A stretch of 31,713 nucleotides of DNA from JBMNHG01 sp045627705 (GTDB lineage: Bacteria; Verrucomicrobiota; Kiritimatiellia; RFP12; JBMNHG01), in NCBI GenBank assembly GCA_045627705.1, contig JAZQOE010000057.1, positions 1 to 31,713 of the forward strand, given 5' to 3'. Position 1 is the stretch's first letter. The number at the start of each line of letters is the position of its first letter. The position numbers and the translations under genes are program-made. A model generated the notes under the pieces. The model saw nothing but the letters and a program-made list of their open reading frames with translations, did not search any database and was not told the origin of the DNA. Shown piece by piece: positions 6,129 through 12,574 of this stretch.

Positions 6129-6156
6129 TTGACATGATGGGAATAATTGGTAAAAA
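6129..6156 (+). promoter_or_regulatory. Promoter of the sigma/FHA/kinase operon, probably giving a leaderless mRNA
   Basis: TTGACA (6129-6134, perfect -35) and TAAAAA (6151-6156, four of six) are 16 nt apart. The start codon chosen at 6164 lies 7 nt after the -10 box, so transcription would begin at or next to the ATG. This also disqualifies the upstream ATG at 6134, which overlaps the -35 box. Confidence 0.5.
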
Positions 6157-6163
6157 GCACACC

Positions 6164-6904
6164 ATGGCTGGGAAAAGACAACCGAAAGGCAATCTGGACA
6201 CATCTTCGGAACTGCTCCGTGAACTGGGGGAAAACGCGGATTCGCCCCGCTGGCGCGAGTTCGTGGAACTTTATTCACCACTGCTGCGGATGTGGCTGCG
6301 CGATATCCGAAACGCGCATCCGGCAATCGTGGAGGCGATGGAGGACGACATCATCCAGGAAACGCTCGTGTCGCTCATGAAGCGCTTCCCGTCGTTCCAC
6401 TACGACCGCAAGCTAGGCTCCTTCCGCGGCTTCCTGCGCCGTATCCTCGAATTCAAGGCAATGAAGGCGATGGAGACGAACCGGCTCACCCGTTCAGGCA
6501 TGGTGCGGTTCGACTCGGATATCGTCCAGGCAACCGCCACGACAACATCCGATGAGTCATCGGCAGATCCGATCGAAGAACGCATCGCGATGCAGCGGGA
6601 GATATGGGCGATCCTGCTCCGGCGCGTCTTTTCCTCCGGCAGATTCTCCGCGCAGACCGAGGCCGTCTTCCGGGAATCGGTCGCCGGCGAGATGTCGGCC
6701 GAGGAAATAGCGAGGCGGCACAATACGAACGCAAACGCGGTATATCAGATAAAGAACCGCATTGTCCGCGAAGTCCGGCAACAGCTTGAGACAGTCCGAA
6801 AGGGCAGCGACGATCTTTTCGACTTGCTCGACAGGCTCGTCGCCGAAGAAGCGGGATTCCAAAAAGATGAAGGATCATGCGAGGAGAAAGGCACATCGAG
6901 ATGA
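6164..6904 (+). CDS. ECF-type RNA polymerase sigma factor
   Basis: 246 aa from the ATG at 6164. Sigma region 2 spans about residues 30-97: WREFVELYSPLLRMWLRDIR, then DDIIQETLVSLMKRFPSF, then RKLGSFRGFLRRIL. The last is the F-R-(G/T)-W-L-like end of region 2 in ECF factors. A linker rich in Thr/Ser/Asp follows. Region 4 is about residues 160-207: TEAVFRESVAGEMSAEEIAR, then the recognition helix NTNANAVYQIKNRIVREVRQ. A helical tail of about 35 residues is extra. No ribosome binding site is visible; a promoter ending 7 nt before the ATG fits a leaderless mRNA. The gene overlaps the FHA gene by ATGA. The pairing with an FHA protein and a Ser/Thr kinase suggests that the sigma factor is controlled by phosphorylation rather than by a classical anti-sigma factor, none of which is present. 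Confidence 0.9.
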   Translation: MAGKRQPKGNLDTSSELLRELGENADSPRWREFVELYSPLLRMWLRDIRNAHPAIVEAMEDDIIQETLVSLMKRFPSFHYDRKLGSFRGFLRRILEFKAMKAMETNRLTRSGMVRFDSDIVQATATTTSDESSADPIEERIAMQREIWAILLRRVFSSGRFSAQTEAVFRESVAGEMSAEEIARRHNTNANAVYQIKNRIVREVRQQLETVRKGSDDLFDLLDRLVAEEAGFQKDEGSCEEKGTSR

Positions 6905-7344
6905 AACCAAGTCCAGATAGCACCGTCGAACTTTCCAGCGACATGGCATCGTTCGATTCGGAACTGCTTGGCGACATGCTTGCCGAAGGGGCGCGTCTCG
7001 TGGCTTCTGGCGGCATCCCCAGGGAAGTCATCGAGGAGAATGACGGCCACTACGCGCTTTGCCGTATCGGCTGCGAGAACCATGAAACCCGCAGGCTTTC
7101 GGCCGGAAGCAGCATTACTGTCGGTCGCGCCGCGGCTTCCGGCGACGGGATATGGAGCGTTTCGGACCGCTGGCTGTCCAAGGCGCATTTCCGCGTATCG
7201 GCAATGGACGACGGCACGCCGTTTGTCGAAGACCTCGAATCGCGCAACGGAACGACCGTGAACCATTCGCCCGTGACGCAGCCACGGCGCCTTTTCCGTG
7301 GCGACTGCATTTTCGCCGGACATTCCGCGTTCCTCTTTCTCTAG
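6901..7344 (+). CDS. FHA domain protein
   Basis: 147 aa. Residues 1-60 are a helical N-terminal segment (SFDSELLGDMLAEGARLVAS). The FHA fold covers about 62-147 with all the phosphothreonine-binding landmarks: GR at 75-76, S..H as SKAH at 93-96, and the SRNGT loop at 114-118. It ends with a GD.I..G.S.F.F strand pattern. FHA domains bind phosphothreonine peptides, so the natural partner is the kinase encoded 6 nt downstream. The start at 6901 overlaps the sigma stop (ATGA) and has AAAGG about 10 nt upstream. An ATG at 6877 would give a longer overlap and is less likely. I infer that it reads the kinase output and passes it to the sigma factor. Confidence 0.9.
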   Translation: MKPSPDSTVELSSDMASFDSELLGDMLAEGARLVASGGIPREVIEENDGHYALCRIGCENHETRRLSAGSSITVGRAAASGDGIWSVSDRWLSKAHFRVSAMDDGTPFVEDLESRNGTTVNHSPVTQPRRLFRGDCIFAGHSAFLFL

Positions 7345-7350
7345 GGATCC

Positions 7351-9123
7351 ATGCCGATGGCTTCTACGACAACGACGCTTTCCGATCCGCCGCCGCCAAG
7401 GCATATCGACATTCCAGAATGGACGCTTCTTGGCGGACGCTACGAAATCCTGCGGGAGATAGGCAGCGGCGGAATGGGGACGGTCTATCTTGCGCATGAC
7501 ATGCGTCTCGCCCGCCATGTCGCGGTAAAAGTCCTGCGCACGGAGTCGGACGCCGCATCGCGCGAGCGCTTCCTGCGCGAGGCCCAGATAATGGCGGGCA
7601 TCCGGAGCACGGCCATCGTGCAGGTGCATGACTTCGGAGAGGACAATTCAAACGGCGCCGTGTACATCGTGATGGACGCCCACCTGCTTTCCAGGGCGGC
7701 CGCAACGGAAATATGCGGCCGCAAGCTGCATTGCCCGCCTCCAGAGTCCATCGACGCCCTCGCCGGCAATGGCGATCGCCCGATGACGCTTGAGACCGTG
7801 CTGGAAAACAACCGCGCCCTCGACGAGTCCACTGTCGCGAGCCTCGGGGCAGAAATCCTCGAGTCGATGCGCGCGATCCACTCGCAGGGTGACGGCGTTA
7901 TACACCGCGACATAAAGCCCTCGAACCTCATTTTCGCCGCCGATGGTTCGATGCTCCTTTCTGATTTCGGCATCGCGAAGTCGCAGTCGGCAGAAATACA
8001 GAATCTGATAACGCTGACATTGTCGGGGCGCGGGATCGGCACGGTTTCGTATGCTTCGCCTGAGCAACGCGCGGGCAGGGAAGTCACGGTCGCATCGGAC
8101 TTCTACTCGTTTGGACTGGTCCTGTACAGGATGCTCACGGGCGGGCTGCCAGGAACGGCTTCGACCGCGCTGCCAGTGGATGTGGCGGAACGAGTGTCGC
8201 GCAAATGGCGCCCGCTTCTATCGTCGCTCCTTGATCCGGAGCCAACGAAGCGGATCACCGACTACGACAGAATCGCGGGCGTATTTGCGGCGATATCGCA
8301 TGGCGCGACATTCCAAAGGCGTTCGCGTATCGCGATCAATACCGCAGTGATCGCGATTGGCATCGCCATGGCTATCGGCGCGATTGTCACGATCATCGAC
8401 GAGCGGCGGACGGAAAATGCCAGAGGAGCGGCAACAATCGAAGAACCGCCGCAAATTACCGCCGAGGATTTCGAGGAATTTGGCCGCACGTGCATCGCGG
8501 GATATGTCGGGGCGACTAACAATCTGGTGCGCCCAAAGAAGGGCGAAGTGCTGCGTGTCGGCAATGGCGAGACAGCGCTCGGAGTCGAATCCATCGGCTG
8601 GTATGCGTTGCGGGTGGATTTCGCCAACGGCATCCATACCGGTGTGACGCATGAGGCGAAATACAGCGAGGAGCCATCCAAGATAGTCCTGGATGGAGGC
8701 CGTCTGCTCTTCGCGCGCGACCTGCCGGAAATCAAGGATCTCATCTATGGTTTCGAGGAATCAATGGCGGCATCGCTCGAAAGTCATGAAAAGCAGGGCA
8801 CACCACTTGAATTCAAGCCGATAATCGATGTCATGAACGCGCCTATCGCGAAGGCTATGGTCGATCTAAAGGTGCCGATAGAGGTCACGGAAAATGGAGG
8901 CGTCATCGAGGCATTCGATAACGACGTGGACTATCTTTCGGTCTATGGGCCCATCAAGGCGACGGGCGATAGCGCGGAGGTCAAGTTCTCATGCTGTTCG
9001 ACAAGCGTAATCGAGATCTGGCCGGATGCCCTCGCCTCGAATGTGACCATCTCCAGCGGTTCCCGCTGCAAACTAGTAGAATCCATCGACGGCAGAAAGC
9101 GCGTCAAGGAATGGATCGAATAA
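7351..9123 (+). CDS. Membrane-anchored PknB-type Ser/Thr protein kinase
   Basis: 590 aa. The cytoplasmic kinase domain, about residues 30-318, has the glycine loop GSGGMG (38-43), VAVK with Lys60, Glu77 in helix C, HRDIKPSN (185-192, catalytic Asp187), DFG (205-207) and SPEQ (236-239). All catalytic residues are present, so it should be active. An unusual insertion of about 38 residues follows the hinge VMD (residues 110-148, with two Cys). One membrane span follows at about 327-349 (IAINTAVIAIGIAMAIGAIV). Then comes an extracytoplasmic domain of about 240 residues with no PASTA or other repeat I recognise, which probably senses an envelope signal. The start has GGGA spaced 5 nt. It is the third gene of the sigma/FHA/kinase operon. 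Confidence 0.92.
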   Translation: MPMASTTTTLSDPPPPRHIDIPEWTLLGGRYEILREIGSGGMGTVYLAHDMRLARHVAVKVLRTESDAASRERFLREAQIMAGIRSTAIVQVHDFGEDNSNGAVYIVMDAHLLSRAAATEICGRKLHCPPPESIDALAGNGDRPMTLETVLENNRALDESTVASLGAEILESMRAIHSQGDGVIHRDIKPSNLIFAADGSMLLSDFGIAKSQSAEIQNLITLTLSGRGIGTVSYASPEQRAGREVTVASDFYSFGLVLYRMLTGGLPGTASTALPVDVAERVSRKWRPLLSSLLDPEPTKRITDYDRIAGVFAAISHGATFQRRSRIAINTAVIAIGIAMAIGAIVTIIDERRTENARGAATIEEPPQITAEDFEEFGRTCIAGYVGATNNLVRPKKGEVLRVGNGETALGVESIGWYALRVDFANGIHTGVTHEAKYSEEPSKIVLDGGRLLFARDLPEIKDLIYGFEESMAASLESHEKQGTPLEFKPIIDVMNAPIAKAMVDLKVPIEVTENGGVIEAFDNDVDYLSVYGPIKATGDSAEVKFSCCSTSVIEIWPDALASNVTISSGSRCKLVESIDGRKRVKEWIE

Positions 9124-9238
9124 TGCTTGCAACCGCTGGCAACGCATGGTTTCATCGTCGTCGCGAAGGCATGCAAAAAACATGGCCTGTCCCCATCAAT
9201 CCGTTTGTTTCCATCCAGCCCTACCTCTTTACCCTCAC
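9124..9238. other. Intergenic stretch with a GGGGACAGG-type motif
   Basis: 115 bp between the kinase and the oxidoreductase. It carries GCCTGTCCCC at 9185-9194, a single arm of the dispersed motif family. No terminator or ribosome binding site is evident. A pyrimidine-rich tract precedes the ATG at 9239. Confidence 0.4.
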
Positions 9239-11038
9239 ATGAATATCCAAATCGATGAACGCTACGATACCGACCTCTGCATTGTCGGAGGCGGCCTTTC
9301 AGGTCTTTGCGCGGCGCTCGCCGCGGCTCGTCACGGCGCACGTGTCGTGCTTGTGCAGGATCGTCCCGTGCTCGGCGGCAACAGTTCGAGCGAAGTCCGC
9401 ATGCACATCTGCGGAGCGCGCGGCTTGAACCGTCGCGAAACAGGCATCATCGAAGAGCTTCAGCTCGACAACTATTTCTACAACACACGGCCTTCGTTCT
9501 CGACATGGGATGCCGTCCTCTACGGCAAGGCGCAATACCAGCCAGGGCTCACGCTCGTCCTGAATGCGTCGGTCTGCTCGCTCGAAATGGATGGCGACCG
9601 CATCCGCTCCGTCCGCGCATGGCAGACGACAACGCAAAAGTGGATCGATGTCTCCGCGCCGCTTTTCGCCGACTGCTCCGGCGACGCCGTTCTCGCTCCT
9701 CTCTCCGGTGCCGAGTTCCACATGGGCCGCGAAGCCCGCGCGGAGTTCGACGAATCGATCGCGCCAATCGTGGCGGACGCCCGCACAATGGGCATGAGCT
9801 GTCTCTTCCAGGCCCGCGAGTACCCTGCCCCGCAGCCCTTCCGCCCGCTTCCGTGGGCAAACAAATACAAGCACCCCGAAGACCTTCCAAAGCGTAGCGT
9901 CGATATCTTCACCACGAACTTCTGGTGGATGGAAATCGGCGGCATGGTCGATGCGATCAAGGATACCGAAACCTGCCGCGAGGAACTCCTCCGCATCGCA
10001 TACGGCGTCTGGGACTACCTCAAGAACCATGCGCCGGAAAAGGACCGCTACGCGAACTTCGCCCTCGACTGGGTCGGCTTCCTTCCCGGCAAGCGCGAAA
10101 GCCGCCGCTACCTCGGCGACCACATTCTCACGCAGAACGACGTTTCGGCGGGCGGCAAATTCGATGATGTTGTCGCTTACGGCGGCTGGTCGATGGATGA
10201 CCATTTCCCCGAAGGCTTCCACAGCGCCGAAAAGATCGGCACGATCTTCCATCCCGCGCCAAGCCCATTCGGCATTCCATACCGCACGCTCTACTCGCGC
10301 AATGTGGCGAACCTCTTCTGCGCCGGGCGAAGCCATAGCGCGACCCATACCGCGATGAGCTCGACGCGCGTGATGGCGACTTGCGCGCTAATGGGACAGG
10401 CTGTCGGCACCGCCGCCGCAATCGCGGCACGCGACGGCCTTACGCCGCGCGGCGTTTACGAGCGCCGCATCGCCGAACTCCAGTCCACGCTGATGGACGA
10501 CGATTGCTGGCTTCCCGGATTGCTCCGTCCAATTTCCGATATCTGCCGAGATGCGTCGCTCACTTCGCCGGTTGGCGATGCAGCGGCGCTCCGCTCCGGC
10601 ATGGACCGTCCGGAACCAATCGCGGACAACGCGCCCACCGGCGCGTCAAACGCTTGGACTGCGCCAATCGGCACCCCTGCCGAATATCGCTTCGCCTCGC
10701 CTGTCTCGCCAACAAGTGCGCGTCTCGTCTTCGACAGCGACCTCAACCGCAACGATCCATCCCGCAAGCGCGGACAATCCTGGCTGCTCAACATGCGCTA
10801 CTACGTAGGCAAGGACGATACGCCCTTCGCCCCTCCCGCGACGCTCGTGCGCGATTTCCACATCGAAGCGCTAGATGCCAATGGCGCTTGGCACAAGGTG
10901 GCGGAAGTCACCGACAACCCGCAGCGTCTCGTCCGCATGCCGCTCGCCGATTGTGCGGACATCCTTGGGTTGCGCCTCGTCATCGATCGCACATGGGGGT
11001 GTGAAACCCCCAATGTGTTTGCATTCGAGTGCAAGTAG
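9239..11038 (+). CDS. FAD-dependent oxidoreductase (FAD_oxidored family)
   Basis: 599 aa from the ATG at 9239. The N-terminal Rossmann motif GGGLSG (17-22), then ARHGARVVLVQDRPVLGGNS and SEVRMH, are characteristic of the FAD_oxidored family common in PVC bacteria and Bacteroidota, often beside polysaccharide- or sulfate-ester-degrading genes. ADCSGDAVL near residue 145 and LFCAGRSHSATHTAM with STRVMATCALMGQAVG near 360-390 are the usual FAD-contact segments. From about residue 440 the protein adds a beta-sandwich-like region, ending GLRLVIDRTWG and VFAFECK. No signal peptide, so cytoplasmic. The substrate is unknown. The start lacks a ribosome binding site. A longer reading from 9146 has no domain support. 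The stop codon lies exactly at the edge of the repeat array. Confidence 0.88.
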   Translation: MNIQIDERYDTDLCIVGGGLSGLCAALAAARHGARVVLVQDRPVLGGNSSSEVRMHICGARGLNRRETGIIEELQLDNYFYNTRPSFSTWDAVLYGKAQYQPGLTLVLNASVCSLEMDGDRIRSVRAWQTTTQKWIDVSAPLFADCSGDAVLAPLSGAEFHMGREARAEFDESIAPIVADARTMGMSCLFQAREYPAPQPFRPLPWANKYKHPEDLPKRSVDIFTTNFWWMEIGGMVDAIKDTETCREELLRIAYGVWDYLKNHAPEKDRYANFALDWVGFLPGKRESRRYLGDHILTQNDVSAGGKFDDVVAYGGWSMDDHFPEGFHSAEKIGTIFHPAPSPFGIPYRTLYSRNVANLFCAGRSHSATHTAMSSTRVMATCALMGQAVGTAAAIAARDGLTPRGVYERRIAELQSTLMDDDCWLPGLLRPISDICRDASLTSPVGDAAALRSGMDRPEPIADNAPTGASNAWTAPIGTPAEYRFASPVSPTSARLVFDSDLNRNDPSRKRGQSWLLNMRYYVGKDDTPFAPPATLVRDFHIEALDANGAWHKVAEVTDNPQRLVRMPLADCADILGLRLVIDRTWGCETPNVFAFECK

Positions 11039-11494
11039 CGCGCCGCGGCGGTTTGGGGGCAAACCGCCCTACCCTCCAAACCCGCATCCCGCCCGCAGGC
11101 GGTAGGGCGCGCTGCCCCAGCGCGCCGTGGCGGTTTGGGGCAAACCGCCATACCCTTCAAACCCACATCCCGCCCACAGGCGGTAGGGCGCGCTGCCCTC
11201 AGCGCGCCGCGGCGGCTTGGGGCAAACCGCCCGACCCCTTCGAACCCACATCCCGCCCGCAGGCGGTAGGACGCGCTGCCCTCAGCGCGCCGCGGCGGTT
11301 TGGGGGCAAACCGCCCGACCCTTCGAACCCACATCCCGCCCGCAGGCGGTAGGGCGCGCTGCCCCAGCGCGCCGCGGCGGTTTGGGGCAAACCGCCCGAC
11401 CCCTCAAACCCACATCCCGCCCGCAGGCGGTAGGATGCGCTGCCCTCAGCGCGCCGCGGCGGTTTGGGGGCAAACCGCCCGACTCTTCGAACCG
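11038..11494 (+). repeat. REP-like tandem array, left of the RAYT gene (5 units plus a partial)
   Basis: Units of 82-83 bp begin at 11038, 11120, 11202, 11285 and 11367, with a truncated unit from 11449. Each holds three hairpins. P1 is GGCGGTTTG with CAAACCGCC (9-bp stem); P2 is CCGCC with GGCGG; P3 is GGCGCGCT with AGCGCGCC (8-bp stem, bridging two units). P3 is directly preceded by GTAG in every junction, as in enterobacterial REP sequences. Between copies, substitutions mostly fall in loops and spacers or create G-T pairs in P3. The array begins at the stop codon of the oxidoreductase gene. All units point the same way as those at 12100-12564. Confidence 0.92.
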
Positions 11495-11518
11495 CAAAAG
11501 GCATGACTCGCGTCGTCA

Positions 11519-12085
11519 TCACAATGTATGTCGGTCTCGTTCTTCGCCCGTCGCACGATTGAACGCTATGACGTATGGCCATTCACGTACAGTTGCACAA
11601 AGGTGCTTACGAACAGGGTTCTCGCATGCATACATGAATTTTTCGTCATAATGTTCTTCATTGCGAAGACGGGTGTCGAAGAAATCCCGCTGACAACGTA
11701 TGCCATGCCGACGAGATAACAAACGCTTGAATTGCCCAATCACATCGGCCAATGGGCGCTGAATCTGCAAGCGGTTTTTACATCTCATTGGAACGTGAAC
11801 TATGAAATGCATGTGATCTGGCATTACGATTAACAATGCCAGACGCCAAATTCCACGAATGTGATTTTCACGTGCCTCAAGAAGAATCAATGGTGCAATT
11901 TCATCGATAGAGGCATGGTCGGACATTTCATCGTCACGCGACATTTTCCAGGATCCGTTTCCTGCGGCACGGATTGTAATGAAATACCAGGCTTTTGTTA
12001 CATCGACAGACAACGGTCCTCGATGTCCCAAATGCTTTCGAATTGGTAGTGTTCGTTGTTGAGGCGGATTGTTTGCCAATGTCAT
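11519..12085 (-). CDS. REP-associated tyrosine transposase (RAYT, IS200/IS605-like Y1 family)
   Basis: 188 aa. The Y1_Tnp fold is recognised by the AWYFITIRA strand near residue 35, the metal-binding HUH motif in VMPDHMHFIVHVP (His91, His93), and ADVIGQFKRLLSRRHGI at 113-129. QRDFFDTRLRNEEHY follows, then the catalytic-tyrosine helix FMYACENPVRKHL (Tyr152), close to the RAYT consensus Y..NPV. RAYTs cut and rejoin single-stranded REP hairpins next to GTAG/GGAG and are usually single-copy, domesticated genes flanked by REPs. Both arrays around this gene fit that. The gene looks intact. I start it at 12085; an ATG at 12121 lies inside the repeat array and adds repeat-derived residues. No ribosome binding site is seen. 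The gene runs opposite to the GTAG orientation of the repeats. Confidence 0.9.
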   Translation of the reverse strand: MTLANNPPQQRTLPIRKHLGHRGPLSVDVTKAWYFITIRAAGNGSWKMSRDDEMSDHASIDEIAPLILLEARENHIRGIWRLALLIVMPDHMHFIVHVPMRCKNRLQIQRPLADVIGQFKRLLSRRHGIRCQRDFFDTRLRNEEHYDEKFMYACENPVRKHLCATVREWPYVIAFNRATGEERDRHTL

Positions 12086-12099
12086 TTGTTGGGAAATAA

Positions 12100-12564
12100 G
12101 CGCCGCGGCGGTTTGGGGCAAACCGCCCGACCACGTTGGAACCGCATCCCGCCCGCAGGCGGTAGGGCGCGCTGCCCCAGCGCGCCGCGGCGGTTTGGGG
12201 GCAAACCGCCCTACCCTTCAAACCCACATCCCGCCCGCAGGCGGTAGGGCGCGCTGCCCCAGCGCGCCGCGGCGGTTTGGGGCAAACCGCCCTACCTCTT
12301 CGAACCCACATCCCGCCCGCAGACGGTAGGGCGCGCTGCCCCAGCGCGCCGCGGCGGTTTGGGGGCAAACCGCCCGACCATTCAAACCCACATCCCGCCC
12401 GCAGGCGGTAGGGTGCGCTGCCCCCAGCGCGCCGCGGCGGTTTGGGGGCAAACCGCCCTACCTCTTCGAACCCACATCCCGCCCGCAGGCGGTAGGGTGC
12501 GCTGCCCCAGCGCGCCGCGGCGGTTTGGGGCAAACCGCCCGACCCTCCAAACCCGCATCCCGCC
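12100..12564 (+). repeat. REP-like tandem array, right of the RAYT gene (5 units plus a partial)
   Basis: Units begin at about 12100, 12180, 12262, 12344 and 12427 (80-83 bp each), with a truncated unit at 12510-12564. Hairpins P1-P3 and the GTAG are as in the left array. The last unit breaks off inside P2, 10 bp before the stop codon of the giant gene on the other strand. As that gene has no other terminator in view, the hairpins may also end transcription from both sides. Confidence 0.92.
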
Positions 12565-12574
12565 TGGCAAGCGA

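Larger units (their letters stand above)
11038..12564. mobile_element. REPtron-like unit: RAYT gene between two REP-like arrays
   Basis: The whole interval between the convergent oxidoreductase and giant LamG genes is made of array, RAYT gene and array. The two arrays have the same unit, orientation and copy number, which suggests either insertion of the RAYT gene into one array or co-amplification of repeats on both sides. Confidence 0.75.

Noticed and set aside
9299..10348. Long reading frame antisense to the oxidoreductase
   Set aside because: Shadow of a GC-rich gene. The plus strand has clear FAD-binding motifs and the antisense frame has none.
10994..11012. Perfect 7-bp hairpin (TGGGGGT with ACCCCCA) near the end of the oxidoreductase gene
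   Set aside because: It lies inside the coding sequence, encodes a plausible family C-terminus and has no T-run. Probably coincidental.
11202..11350. tRNA-like T-arm (GGGTTCGAAG on the minus strand of some units)
   Set aside because: It is a variable spacer of the repeat (CTTCGAACC or CTTCAAACC), and no cloverleaf can be drawn around it.
11029..12533. Repetitive proteins encoded through the arrays on both strands (PPAGGR- and PTACGRD-type repeats)
   Set aside because: The unit is 82-83 bp, not a multiple of three, so each frame is open only by chance of GC-rich repeats. There are no ribosome binding sites and the DNA is conserved for hairpins.
11038..12564. CRISPR array
   Set aside because: Units are 82-83 bp, repeat throughout without unique spacers, contain several hairpins each and flank a RAYT gene. 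No cas genes are present.
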